64,000 bases of DNA from Lentzea cavernae (GCF_014653695.1 NZ_BNAR01000001.1:1116001-1180000), one strand, 5' to 3'. Counted from the stretch's first letter, positions 20,577-30,018 are shown. Program-made: numbers and translations. The notes: generated by a model from the sequence alone, not told the origin.

Positions 20577-21823
20577 CGGGCCGCGCCCCACTCGTGCGCC
20601 ATCGCGGCCGCTTCACCGCGTGAGCCGACGCCGAGCTTGTCCAGGATCTTCGCCACGTGGAACTTCACCGTGGACTCGCTGATGTGCAGCTCACCGGCGA
20701 TGTCGCGGTTGCGGCGGCCGCGGGCGAGCTGCCCCAGGACCTCCAGCTCGCGCGAGCCCAGCACCGTCAGCGGGTCCTCGCGCGGGGTCTCCCTCGGCCC
20801 GAGCGGCACCTCGATCGTCACGGTCGAGCCCCAGCCCGGCACCGCGTCGACCTGCACCACCCCGCCGAGCGGACCGAGGCGTTCCGGGACGCGGCGGAGG
20901 TCCAGGCTGCCGCACGACAGGGTGCCGGGGCCGTCGTCGCGCACGGTCGCCCGCAGCACCGTCCCAACGATCTTCCAGCCGATGTGGACGCGGCCGACCC
21001 CGCCCTGGTCGTCCAGCATCGCGTGCACGGCCGACCTGACGACCGCGGCGGCCGTGGACGAGAGCTCCGTGGGCAGGACGCGGTCCGCGCCCTCCTCCGC
21101 GCCGGGTGTGCCCAGGTCCAGGCGCACGTCGCGGCCGCGCAGCACCCGGCGCAGCGACTCGGCGAGCCGTTCGAAGGCGTCCCCGGTCCGCTCCTCGGTC
21201 TGCGCCCGGTCCAGGTCGGCACGGGACCGCAGTTCGACCAGCGCGGTGACGGCCAGGTCGACGGACCGCGAGCGGGCGGCCGCGTCGTCCACCCCGTGGT
21301 CCCGCAGCACCCCGAGCAGTGCCGTCAACGAAGCCCCGTAGGCGTCACCGAGGTCGGAGATGGCCACGGCACGCGCTGCCGCAGCCGCACGGGACACGGC
21401 GAGTGTCGCGGGCACGGCCTCGTTGCGCATGCCTTCGGCGTGGGCGGTCACCACGTCCCACAACGCGACGGCGGGCGCCAGGACCTCGTCGGGGACCGGG
21501 GTGTCCTCGGTCCGCAGGAGCACCAGCATCGCGCCCGGCACGGACACGTCGCTCACCAGGACGACCACCGGCACGTCCGCCCCCGCCAGGACCGCCCGCC
21601 CCTGCCAGGCTCCCCTGCCCGACACCAGGGGGCGCAGCGCGGAGACGTCGGTGATCGTCACCGGCTGCTCGCCGCGGAACTTGAACGGCGCGAACGTGCA
21701 GTTGGACAGCTCGGCCACGGACTGGTGCGGGATGGCTCCGGCGAGCGCGGCCGACAGCCGCGGCAGCGTCTCGCTCAGCGGTGCCTGGATCACGTCGACG
21801 GCGGCCAGCAGGTCCATGCCCAT
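20573..21823 (-). CDS. LuxR-type regulator with histidine-kinase-like ATPase domain, no receiver
   Basis: A 416-residue protein. The first 180 residues resemble a GAF-like sensor region; residues about 240-340 look like a GHKL ATPase (TVRDDGPGTL as the N/G1 box and GWGSTVTIEVPLG at the end); residues 350-416 are a LuxR HTH (LGSRELEVLGQLARGRRNRD, then ISESTVKFHVAKILDKLGV). There is no HisKA_3 phospho-histidine and no receiver domain, so signal sensing, ATP binding and DNA binding seem to be joined in one chain. The ATG at 21823 is used; 21817 is also possible. It is divergent from a quinone reductase, its likeliest target. Confidence 0.78.
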   Translation of the reverse strand: MGMDLLAAVDVIQAPLSETLPRLSAALAGAIPHQSVAELSNCTFAPFKFRGEQPVTITDVSALRPLVSGRGAWQGRAVLAGADVPVVVLVSDVSVPGAMLVLLRTEDTPVPDEVLAPAVALWDVVTAHAEGMRNEAVPATLAVSRAAAAARAVAISDLGDAYGASLTALLGVLRDHGVDDAAARSRSVDLAVTALVELRSRADLDRAQTEERTGDAFERLAESLRRVLRGRDVRLDLGTPGAEEGADRVLPTELSSTAAAVVRSAVHAMLDDQGGVGRVHIGWKIVGTVLRATVRDDGPGTLSCGSLDLRRVPERLGPLGGVVQVDAVPGWGSTVTIEVPLGPRETPREDPLTVLGSRELEVLGQLARGRRNRDIAGELHISESTVKFHVAKILDKLGVGSRGEAAAMAHEWGAAR

Positions 21824-21917
21824 CAGCGTAGACCGCTCGGACCAGCACCCGGCTGGCCTTTCGACCAGGTGGGACTAGCCGAAGTGCCGGGGCAGAGGAG
21901 CACACCCCGCCGCTAGT

Positions 21918-21931
21918 GTTGACATGTCAAC
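21918..21931. promoter_or_regulatory. Perfect palindrome upstream of the quinone reductase gene
   Basis: GTTGACATGTCAAC is a perfect 14-bp palindrome 26 bases before the ATG. It overlaps a TAGTGT -10-like box (21914-21919) and itself contains TTGACA. Its position suggests a repressor operator. Confidence 0.55.
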
Positions 21932-21957
21932 CAAATGACGAGCACCAGGAGCTGGAA

Positions 21958-22866
21958 ATGAAGGCGATCACCTACACCACGTTCGGCGGCCCGGAGGTCC
22001 TGAACCTGGAAGAGGTCGCGGAGCCGCACGCCGGTCCGGGACAGGTGCGGTTGAAAGTCGTCGCCGCGGCGGTCAACCCGCTGGACCACAAGATCCGCAA
22101 CGGGTGGATGCCGCAGATGGCGCCTCCGTTCCCGGTGACCCCTGGCTCCGAGGCGGCGGGCATCGTCGACGAGGTCGGCGAGGGCGTCACCGGCGTCGCG
22201 GTGGGCGACGCGGTCCTGGGCTGGACCGTCACCGGTGCCCACGCCGAGTACGCGCTGGCCACCGACTTCGCCCTCAAGCCCGCCGACCTCGACTGGGACA
22301 CGGCCGCCGCGCTGCCCGTGGCCGTCGAGACGTCGGTCAGGGTGCTCGACGAGCTCAAGATCGGCGAAGGCGACACCGTGCTCGTGCACGGGGCCGCGGG
22401 AGTCGTCGGAGCGGTCGGCGTGCAGCTCGCGGTGGCCCGCGGCGCCACGGTCATCGGCACCGCGTCTCCCCGCAACCACGACTACCTGCGGTCGCTCGGC
22501 GCCACCCCGGTCGCCTACGGCGAGGGTCTCGCCGACCGGGTCCGCGCCGCCGCACCGCAGGGCGTCGACGCCGTCTACGACGCGGCCGGGCAGGGCGACC
22601 TGCCGCTGTCGATCGAACTGCGCGGCGGCACCGACCGGATCGTCACCATCGCCGACGCGCAGGCCTTCGAGCTGGGTGTCGTGTTCTCCGGCGGCGGCAG
22701 CGGCCCGTTCGGCTCACGGCTCGCCGAGTACGCCCGGCTCGTGGTCGAGGGCAAGCTCGGCGTGCGGATCGCCCAGAGCCTGCCGCTGGCCGACGCCGCC
22801 AAGGCGCAGGAGCTGGTCGAGACCGGTCACGCGACGGGCAAGGTGCTGCTGCGCCCCGTCGGCTGA
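21958..22866 (+). CDS. NADPH:quinone reductase-like oxidoreductase
   Basis: A 302-residue medium-chain dehydrogenase/reductase without the zinc-binding cysteines, as in zeta-crystallin/quinone oxidoreductases. The GroES-like part (1-120) contains AAVNPLDHKIRNG and TPGSEAAGIVDEVGEGV; the Rossmann part holds VLVHGAAGVVGAVGVQLA with the AxxGxxG-type NADPH loop. It would reduce quinones or enones. The ATG at 21958 gives the family-typical MKAITYTTFGGPEVL start. A perfect palindrome lies just upstream and the LuxR/ATPase gene is divergent. The 3' end overlaps the convergent prenyl synthase-like gene by 40 bases. Confidence 0.9.
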   Translation: MKAITYTTFGGPEVLNLEEVAEPHAGPGQVRLKVVAAAVNPLDHKIRNGWMPQMAPPFPVTPGSEAAGIVDEVGEGVTGVAVGDAVLGWTVTGAHAEYALATDFALKPADLDWDTAAALPVAVETSVRVLDELKIGEGDTVLVHGAAGVVGAVGVQLAVARGATVIGTASPRNHDYLRSLGATPVAYGEGLADRVRAAAPQGVDAVYDAAGQGDLPLSIELRGGTDRIVTIADAQAFELGVVFSGGGSGPFGSRLAEYARLVVEGKLGVRIAQSLPLADAAKAQELVETGHATGKVLLRPVG

Positions 22867-23696
22867 GAGGGCAGGACGGGCTCGCACCGGGCGGTCGTGA
22901 CCTCCCGGGCGAGCCCGCCCAGCTCCGCCGCCGCCTGAGCCCGCGCACCGCACTGGCGCAGGTGGTTCTGCGCGCGGGCGAGCAGCAGCGCGGCCTGCTG
23001 CTCGCACCACCTGCGCCCGCCGTCGACCGTGATGTTCGCACTGCTCGCCGCCACCACCGCAAGGGTGCGGCGGTCGTCGTGCGGTGCCAGCACGTCGTCC
23101 ACGTGCTTGCGCGCCAGGCCGATGTCGTCGCCGAACTGCCTGAGGTGGCCCGCCTGGCTCGCGCTCGCACCGGCGGCCAGCGCGCCGAGCTCGCACGCCG
23201 CCGCGGTCAGCGAGCTGTGCTTCGCCGCCGCCACACCCAGGTGCTGGGACATGTCGGCGGTCTCGTCGTCCATCCCGATCTCCTGAACGTAACCGTCCAC
23301 AACGGACATCAGTGCGACGTTGAGGATCATCACCCCGGGCTTGGTGAGCCGTGCGAAGGCGAGCGAGAGCAGCGCGTCGGCCGCCGAGACGACCCGGTCG
23401 GCGCCGAACTCCGCCCACACGCCGGCGCGCGCCATCAGGTCCGCGTGCAGCTGTTCGTGCAGGTGCGCGAACTCCATCGCGACGGCCACGGGTGCCACGT
23501 CCGCGTCGCCGAACGCCTCGGCGGCGAGCAGCACGAGCGCGGCCGTCGAGAAGTCCTGCCGCGCAAGGCCTCTCTCGACCACTTCGCGCGTTTCGTCCGG
23601 AAGCTCCGCCAGCGCGGCCCGCAGCACCGGCTCGACCGCGGCACGGGTGCGCTCCAGCACGTGCCGCGGCGGTGCGACCACGTCGATGCTCGTCAT
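22827..23696 (-). CDS. Degenerate polyprenyl synthetase-fold protein
   Basis: A 289-residue all-helical protein that can be aligned by eye with the intact synthase at 317-1363. The first aspartate-rich motif (HDDVMDRD there) reads HADLMAR here, losing two of three aspartates; the second region keeps only HVDDVLAPHDD. The early basic substrate motif (GGKAIRP) is absent. Neighbouring helices are kept, such as VAMEFAHLHEQLHADL, ADALLSLAFARL and GDDIGLARKHVDDVL. It is therefore probably catalytically dead or has a new role, for instance as a partner subunit. The ATG at 23696 is the only good start. It overlaps the convergent quinone reductase by 40 bases. Confidence 0.7.
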   Translation of the reverse strand: MTSIDVVAPPRHVLERTRAAVEPVLRAALAELPDETREVVERGLARQDFSTAALVLLAAEAFGDADVAPVAVAMEFAHLHEQLHADLMARAGVWAEFGADRVVSAADALLSLAFARLTKPGVMILNVALMSVVDGYVQEIGMDDETADMSQHLGVAAAKHSSLTAAACELGALAAGASASQAGHLRQFGDDIGLARKHVDDVLAPHDDRRTLAVVAASSANITVDGGRRWCEQQAALLLARAQNHLRQCGARAQAAAELGGLAREVTTARCEPVLPSQPTGRSSTLPVA

Positions 23697-23831
23697 GGGC
23701 TTTCCTCTCAGACCCCGGGAAAGCGACGCTAAACCCGCTGGTCAGGCAACCCGGTCCGATAGCCACGGACGTGTTCAACACAGGCACGATCCGGCGAGGC
23801 GGACTACGTTGATGTTGAACGGGTTGTCGCC

Positions 23832-23853
23832 ACCATCACCCGACCGTGATGGT
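23832..23853 (+). terminator. Terminator-like hairpin just before an aldo/keto reductase gene
   Basis: ACCATCAC and GTGATGGT form a perfect 8-bp stem with a 6-base loop, followed by CTTTT. It ends 21 bases before the GTG start of the aldo/keto reductase. It could be a true terminator for upstream transcription or an attenuator in the leader. Confidence 0.4.
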
Positions 23854-23874
23854 CTTTTCCCTGAGAGGCTGACA

Positions 23875-24840
<966 letters not shown>

Positions 24841-24870
24841 CCACGCGAACGCGGAGTTACACTCCGGCTC

Positions 24871-25269
24871 GTGCCGAACTTGCGGATCAGCGAGGCCGCC
24901 GCGCTGCTCGGGGTCAGTGACGACACCCTGCGCCGGTGGATCGACCAGGGCCGCCTCGCGCCCGTCGTCCTCGACAACGGGCGCAAGGGCGTCAGCGGCA
25001 CCGAGCTCGCCGCGTTCGCGCAGAAGATGACCGACGTGGCGGAGCCCGGTGCGACGGTGGCGGCCTCGGCGCGCAACCGCATGAAGGGCATCGTCACGCG
25101 GGTCGTCAAGGACGGCGTCATGGCCCAGGTCGACATGCAGGCCGGGCCCTTCCGCGTCACGTCCCTGATGAGCAGGGAGTCCGCGGACGAGCTCGGCCTG
25201 GAGGTCGGCAGCGTCGCCGTGGCCTCGATCAAGTCGACGCACGTCGTCGTCGAGATCCCCGAGGCGTGA
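24871..25269 (+). CDS. HTH plus molybdate-binding (Mop/TOBE) protein
   Basis: A 132-residue protein. Residues 1-55 form an excisionase/MerR-type HTH (RISEAAALLGVSDDTLRRWI, DQGRLAP); residues 68-132 form a Mop/TOBE molybdate-binding domain (ASARNRMKGIVTRVV through VAVASIKSTHVVVEIPEA). It would act as a molybdate-responsive DNA-binding protein or molybdate store. A TACACT box (24857-24862) ends 8 bases before the GTG, indicating a leaderless message. No mod transporter genes lie in the window, so its targets are elsewhere. Confidence 0.88.
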   Translation: MPNLRISEAAALLGVSDDTLRRWIDQGRLAPVVLDNGRKGVSGTELAAFAQKMTDVAEPGATVAASARNRMKGIVTRVVKDGVMAQVDMQAGPFRVTSLMSRESADELGLEVGSVAVASIKSTHVVVEIPEA

Positions 25270-25275
25270 AGTCCT

Positions 25276-26466
25276 CTAGACGAACGCGCTCTGCCCGGTG
25301 ATCGCCTTGCCGACGATCAGCGTGTTCATCTCGCGCGTGCCCTCGAACGAGTAGATCGCCTCGGCGTCGGCGAAGAAGCGCGCCACGTCGTACTCCAGCA
25401 CGATCCCGTTGCCGCCGAAGATCTCCCGCGCCCACGCCACGACCTCGCGCATCCGGGAGGTCACGTACGCCTTCGCGAGCGACGAGTGCTCGTCCTTGAA
25501 GATGCCCGCGTCCTGCAACCGGGCGAGCTGCACGAGCATGCCCCAGGACGCGGTGATGTTCCCGAGGGACTGCACCAGCTTGTCCTGCACCATCTGGAAA
25601 CGGGCGATCGGGCGGCCGAACTGCTCGCGCTCCTTGGCGTAGGCGAGAGCGGCCTCGTAGGCGCCGATCATCACGCCGAGCGCCTGCCACGCGACACCGC
25701 CGCGGGTGGCGCGCAGGATCTCGGCGACGTCGCGGAACGAGTTGATGTTCTGCAGGCGGTTCGCCTCCGGCACGCGGACGTCGGTCAGGGTGATCTCGGC
25801 GTTCTCGACGATGCGGAACGCGATCTTGCCCTCGATCTTCTCTGCGACGAAGCCGGGCATGTCCTTCTCCACGACGAAACCCTTGACCTGGTCGTCGTCG
25901 AGGTCGCGGGCCCACACCACCACGTAGTCGGCGAAGGTGGCGTTGCCGATCCACTTCTTGGCGCCGTTCAACACCCACGTGTCGCCCTCGCGCTTCGCGG
26001 TGGTGCGCATGCCGCCCGCCACGTCGGAGCCGCCGAGCGGCTCGGTCATGGCGAACGCGCCGATCTTGTCCATCGCGGCCATGGCGGGCAGCCAGCGGTC
26101 GCGCTGCTCCTGCGAGCCGCCCGAGTAGATCGAGTACATCGCGAGTCCGTTGTGGACTCCGAAGAAGGTCGCGACCGACGCGTCGGTGCGGGTCATCTCC
26201 ATCGCGAGCATGCCGGCGAGCAGGTTGCTGACGGCGGCGGGGTGCTCGCCGTAGCCCTCGTAGGACAAGGCGGTGAGGCCGGCGCCGCGGAACTTGCCGA
26301 TCAGCTCGTGCGGGAACTCGCCCTTGGCCCAGTACTCGTTGACCAGCGGCTTGATCTCGGTGGTCATGAACTCGCGGGCGCCGAGCAGGATCTTGCGCTC
26401 CTCGTCGCCCAGCAGCGCCTCGTAGTCGTAGAAGTCGGCCGTCAGCTGGTCTTCCAGGCGTTCCAT
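25276..26466 (-). CDS. Acyl-CoA dehydrogenase (glutaryl-CoA dehydrogenase-like)
   Basis: A 396-residue FAD acyl-CoA dehydrogenase, last gene of the operon. Signature segments: AFAMTEPLGGSDVAGGMRTT (FAD/substrate motif), WVLNGAKKWIGNATFADYVV, and the C-terminal SFEGTREMNTLIVGKAITG, whose glutamate is at the catalytic-base position of the glutaryl-CoA dehydrogenase group. It would introduce the alpha,beta double bond of the operon's CoA substrate, possibly with decarboxylation if the substrate is a glutaryl-type ester. The ATG overlaps the upstream stop by one base (ATGA). Confidence 0.9.
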   Translation of the reverse strand: MERLEDQLTADFYDYEALLGDEERKILLGAREFMTTEIKPLVNEYWAKGEFPHELIGKFRGAGLTALSYEGYGEHPAAVSNLLAGMLAMEMTRTDASVATFFGVHNGLAMYSIYSGGSQEQRDRWLPAMAAMDKIGAFAMTEPLGGSDVAGGMRTTAKREGDTWVLNGAKKWIGNATFADYVVVWARDLDDDQVKGFVVEKDMPGFVAEKIEGKIAFRIVENAEITLTDVRVPEANRLQNINSFRDVAEILRATRGGVAWQALGVMIGAYEAALAYAKEREQFGRPIARFQMVQDKLVQSLGNITASWGMLVQLARLQDAGIFKDEHSSLAKAYVTSRMREVVAWAREIFGGNGIVLEYDVARFFADAEAIYSFEGTREMNTLIVGKAITGQSAFV

Positions 26467-27296
26467 CAGTTCTCCTCCAATGCCGTCAGAACGGCGAGCT
26501 GCCTGCGGTCGCGCGTCTCGGCCAGCGCCGAGTACGTGGAGGAGCCGTAAGCGTCTTCCACGGCCTTGATCAGCCGCTCCGGGTCGTGCGAGGGGCTGCC
26601 GAGCTCCAGGCTCCGCATGGACTTGCCGATGTGCCCTGCGAGGTGCCGGTAGCCGCCGGGGCCGCCACCGAGGTGCGCGCCCAGGAACGGGCCGACCGTC
26701 GCCCACCGCAGACCGAGCGAGTTAGTTACGACCGTGTCGAGGTCTCGCGGCGTGACAACGCCTTGTTCGACCAGGTACGCGGCTTCGCGGGAGAGCGCGG
26801 CCTGCAGGCGGTTGCCGACGAAACCGGGGATCTCGTTGCGTTCGACGACGGGCGTGCGGCCCAGCGAGCGGTAGAACTCGACGGCCCTGGCCACGGACTC
26901 CTCGCTCGTCTGCTCCCCCGGCACGACCTCGACCAGCGGGATCACGTGCGGCGGGTTGAACGGGTGTCCGATCAGGACGCGCGAGCCGTCGATTCCCTCG
27001 GTGAACGCGGTCGACGGGATGGCGGACGACGAGCTGAGCAGCAGCGCGTGGTCAGGTGCCTCCCGGACGAGCTCGGCGAACAGGGTCTTCTTGAACTCCA
27101 GGTCCTCCGGGCCGTTCTCCTGCACGAAGTCCGCGTCCCGCACGGCCTCGGCAACGGTCCCGACGACCTGCACGCCGTCGGGAACGACCAGGTCGGGACG
27201 GGGGTCCACGACCCGCACGGTCAGGCCGTGCCCGGCGAACAGGCGGGCCCACGACAGGCCGATCACCCCTGCTCCGACGACTGCGACGGTTGTCAT
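26466..27296 (-). CDS. 3-hydroxyacyl-CoA dehydrogenase family protein
   Basis: A 276-residue NAD-dependent dehydrogenase. The Rossmann start is VAVVGAGVIGLSWARLFAGH; SSSSAIPSTAF and IGHPFNPPHVIPLVEVVPG hold the catalytic histidine and substrate loop; ERNEIPGFVGNRLQAALSRE is the family's second signature. The sequence is nearest in style to L-carnitine dehydrogenase and other 3-hydroxy acid dehydrogenases rather than to FadB. The C-terminal domain is somewhat short. It overlaps both neighbours (4 bases with the decarboxylase, one with the acyl-CoA dehydrogenase). It would oxidise the 3-hydroxy intermediate to the 3-keto form. Confidence 0.87.
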   Translation of the reverse strand: MTTVAVVGAGVIGLSWARLFAGHGLTVRVVDPRPDLVVPDGVQVVGTVAEAVRDADFVQENGPEDLEFKKTLFAELVREAPDHALLLSSSSAIPSTAFTEGIDGSRVLIGHPFNPPHVIPLVEVVPGEQTSEESVARAVEFYRSLGRTPVVERNEIPGFVGNRLQAALSREAAYLVEQGVVTPRDLDTVVTNSLGLRWATVGPFLGAHLGGGPGGYRHLAGHIGKSMRSLELGSPSHDPERLIKAVEDAYGSSTYSALAETRDRRQLAVLTALEEN

Positions 27297-28012
27297 GCTT
27301 CCTCCAAGTAGTTGTGAACCGGCTTGGCGGGAGCGAGCGTCAGGTCGGTGATGACGTGGCTGGCGGAGACGACCTCGAGCACGGGGAGGTCGGCGAGCGG
27401 CGCGAGGACGTGCTGGAACAGCTGCAGGCGCGCGGGACCCGTGTAGGCGGCCTTGACCACGACGTCGGTGATCTCCGTGCGCACGAGCTCCTGCACCCGC
27501 AACGAACCGTCATAGTCAGGGATCGTCTTCAGCATGAACGTTGGAACCGTGATCTCCGCCTCAGCCTGACGGGTGTCCAGTTCGAACTGTTTGTAACCCA
27601 TCGTGGCTGTCGCCACCCGCACGGTGCCGTAGTCGAGCGTCCCGACCAGGGCACCGCTGTCGGCGTAGAGATTCGGTGAACCCATGACCTTCGGGTAGGC
27701 GCTGACCTCGCGGCCGGACGCGGTCGCGGCGAAGCTGTCCAGGTACATCGCGTGCAGGTACTCGCCGCGCTCCCCGTCGAAGACGACCGGGATCGCCTGC
27801 CCTGCCTCGGTGTACGGGCCGTACCCGGTGACGTCGTTCATCTTCATGACCTCGAACCGGACGAGCGGCTCATCGATCTCCAGCGGCTCCGGCACGACGG
27901 CCCGCAACGCCTCCGGATCGGTCCGGTAGACGATGTTCAGGTACTCGCGGTCGAAGAACCGGGGGCGCACGGCGGGAAACGCCGGCGCGGTCAGCGGTGT
28001 GGTTCCCAGCAT
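27293..28012 (-). CDS. Acetoacetate decarboxylase-like protein
   Basis: A 239-residue decarboxylase of the Adc family, which removes CO2 from beta-keto acids through a lysine Schiff base. Diagnostic parts are YLHAMYLDS, the active-site SAYPKVMGSPN, GTLDYGTVRVATATMGYK and the late LPVLEVVSASHVITDL. The clostridial enzyme has two adjacent lysines in YPKK; here the first is kept and the second is valine. It lies between the hydroxyacyl-CoA dehydrogenase and the crotonase, so the operon probably ends in decarboxylation of a 3-keto product. The ATG at 28012 follows the crotonase stop with a 1-base gap. Confidence 0.88.
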   Translation of the reverse strand: MLGTTPLTAPAFPAVRPRFFDREYLNIVYRTDPEALRAVVPEPLEIDEPLVRFEVMKMNDVTGYGPYTEAGQAIPVVFDGERGEYLHAMYLDSFAATASGREVSAYPKVMGSPNLYADSGALVGTLDYGTVRVATATMGYKQFELDTRQAEAEITVPTFMLKTIPDYDGSLRVQELVRTEITDVVVKAAYTGPARLQLFQHVLAPLADLPVLEVVSASHVITDLTLAPAKPVHNYLEEA

Positions 28013-28013
28013 C

Positions 28014-28757
28014 TCAACGTCCTGTCCACTGTGGAGCGCGACGCTCGGCGAACGCGGTCATGCCCTCGCGGACGTCGGCGGTGGTCATCAGGCGGGCGCT
28101 CTCGGCGCGTTGCGCGGCCCAGGGATCGCGGGAACGCACGACGGCCTTGACGGCGGCGAGCGCCAGCGGGGCGTTCAGGGCGATCTGCTCGGCCAGTTGC
28201 AACGCGACCGCGGCGGCCTCGCCGTTCGGCACGACCCTGTTGGCCAGGCCCAGCTCACCCGCGCGGCGGCCGTCGACCGGTTCGCCGGTCAGCAGGATCT
28301 CCATCGCGAGGTGGTGCGGGATCCGCTGCGGCAGGCGGACGACTCCCCCGGCGGCGGCGATCAGGCCGCGCTTCACCTCGGGCAGTCCGAACTTCGCGTC
28401 CTCGGCGGCGACGACGAGATCGCAGCCCAGAGCCAGCTCGAACCCGCCGCCCAGCGCGTACCCCTCGACCGCGGCGATCAGCGGCTTGGTGAGCGAGGCC
28501 TCGGTGAGACCGCCGAGCCCCCGGTCGCCGACCACCGGCGACTCGCCCTGGAGCGCGGCCTTGAGGTCCATGCCGGCGCTGAACGAGCCCCCGGCCCCCG
28601 TGAGCACGCCCACGCGCAGGTCCGGCGTGGCCTCCAGTTCGTCCAGGGCGGCGGAGAGCCTCGTCGCGACGGCCGCGTTGACGGCGTTGCGGGCCTCCGG
28701 CCGGTCGATCGTGATCAGCAGGGCCGAGCCGACGCGTTCGGTGCGAACCTCGTTCAT
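28014..28757 (-). CDS. Enoyl-CoA hydratase/isomerase
   Basis: A 247-residue crotonase. The N-terminus LLITIDRPEARNAVNAAV, the oxyanion-hole pair in GGSFSAGMDLKA and ALGGGFELALGCDL, and the GLPEVKRGLIAAAGG segment are typical. The first catalytic glutamate of hydratases (GGGxExA) is present as FELALGCD, and the second (GLPEV) is also present, so hydratase activity is plausible. The ATG overlaps the CoA-transferase stop by 4 bases. It would hydrate the 2-enoyl-CoA formed by the acyl-CoA dehydrogenase. Confidence 0.92.
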   Translation of the reverse strand: MNEVRTERVGSALLITIDRPEARNAVNAAVATRLSAALDELEATPDLRVGVLTGAGGSFSAGMDLKAALQGESPVVGDRGLGGLTEASLTKPLIAAVEGYALGGGFELALGCDLVVAAEDAKFGLPEVKRGLIAAAGGVVRLPQRIPHHLAMEILLTGEPVDGRRAGELGLANRVVPNGEAAAVALQLAEQIALNAPLALAAVKAVVRSRDPWAAQRAESARLMTTADVREGMTAFAERRAPQWTGR

Positions 28758-29902
28758 GCCAACTCCTTCAGCACTTCGGCGGTGTCCTGACCGGGCAGCG
28801 GGGCCAGGCGGCGGACGGTGGCGGGCGTGGCGGAGAACCGGACGGGGATGCCGATCGAGCGGATGGCGCCCTCGCTCGGGTGGTGCACGACGTCGAGCAG
28901 GTGACCGTCGCGGACGTACGGGTCCTCGTGGGCCTTGTCCAACTCCAGCACGGGCCCGAACGGGATGCTGTGCTTCGCGCACACCTCGGCCCAGTCCTCG
29001 CTGCTCAGAGCGGGGGCGCACGCGTCGACCAGACCCATCAGGTCGTCGCTGTCGCCGGGGTCGATCCGCTCACCGGCGACGCGCGGGTCCTCGACCAGGT
29101 CGGGACGGCCCGCGGCGGCGAAGAAGTCGCGGAAGTTCTGCGGGGTGTAGGGCACGACGCACGCCAGCCCGTCCTTCGTGTGCACGGCGTGGTGGCCCTT
29201 GGCCATCGACAGGTTGAAGCCCGTCGGCCCCTCCTCCGGCACGAACGCGTGACCCGAGAGGTGCTCGACCAGGTTGAACGCGATCATCGTGTCGGCCATC
29301 GGGACCTCGACCCGCTGGCCCTCACCGGTGTTGTTCCGGTGCACCAGCGCGGCGAGCACGCTGTAGGCGATGGTCAGCGACGACACCTTGTCGCCGAGGA
29401 TCGTCGGCAGGTAGACCGGCCGCCCGAGGGCGCGGTTCGCGATGTCGACCAGACCGGACGCGCCCTGGATCGTCTCGTCGTAGGCGGCGGTGCCGGCGCG
29501 GTCGGAGTCGCCGCGGAAGCCCTGGGCGTGGGCGTAGACCAGGCCGGGGTTGCGCCCGGCGAGGTCGGCGTAGTCCATGCCGAGCCTGCTCAGCGCGCCG
29601 GGCCGCATGTTGGTGATCAGCACGTCGGCCGTGTCGATCAGTTCGAGGGCCTTCGCGCGGTCGCCGGAGTCCTTCAGGTTCAGCGCGATGCTGCGCTTGT
29701 TCCGGTTGACGTTGAGGCTCAACGGGGTCATGCCCGGCGTGGTGCGGTAGCGGCCGTTGCGGACGGTGTCCACAGGCGACTCGATCTTGATCACGTCGGC
29801 GCCGAGGTCTCCGAGGATCTGGGCCGCGTACGGGCCCATCACCACGGTCGAGAGGTCGATCACGCGCACGCCGTCCAGCGGACCGGCGGTGATGTCCTTC
29901 AT
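28754..29902 (-). CDS. CaiB/BaiF class III CoA transferase
   Basis: A 382-residue family III CoA transferase, first gene of the operon. The start GPLDGVRVIDLSTVVMGPYA, GADVIKIESP and NRNKRSIALNL are family signatures, and the catalytic aspartate lies in AAYDETIQGASGLV. It would activate the pathway acid by transferring CoA from another thioester. The ATG at 29902 is preferred over an in-frame start 12 codons upstream because AAGGA precedes it by about 8 bases. The 114-base gap to the LysR gene upstream holds a long hairpin and probably the operon promoter. Confidence 0.92.
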   Translation of the reverse strand: MKDITAGPLDGVRVIDLSTVVMGPYAAQILGDLGADVIKIESPVDTVRNGRYRTTPGMTPLSLNVNRNKRSIALNLKDSGDRAKALELIDTADVLITNMRPGALSRLGMDYADLAGRNPGLVYAHAQGFRGDSDRAGTAAYDETIQGASGLVDIANRALGRPVYLPTILGDKVSSLTIAYSVLAALVHRNNTGEGQRVEVPMADTMIAFNLVEHLSGHAFVPEEGPTGFNLSMAKGHHAVHTKDGLACVVPYTPQNFRDFFAAAGRPDLVEDPRVAGERIDPGDSDDLMGLVDACAPALSSEDWAEVCAKHSIPFGPVLELDKAHEDPYVRDGHLLDVVHHPSEGAIRSIGIPVRFSATPATVRRLAPLPGQDTAEVLKELA

Positions 29903-29981
29903 CGTTCGTCCTTTCGCACCTGTACTTTCCTGCACCACCGAGGTTAGTGAGGAACAGCAGGAAAGGGAACGATCATGTCGC

Positions 29982-30018
29982 GAACAATGGTATGACCACA
30001 GCGGTCACACCATTGTTC
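29982..30018 (-). promoter_or_regulatory. Long hairpin between LysR gene and the CoA-transferase operon
   Basis: Positions 29982-29997 and 30003-30018 are inverted copies matching at 15 of 16 bases with a 5-base loop (ACAGC). The right arm covers the LysR stop codon. There is no T-tract on the minus strand after it, so it could be an operator (it contains ACCATTGTTC and its complement) as well as a terminator for the LysR transcript. Confidence 0.5.
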
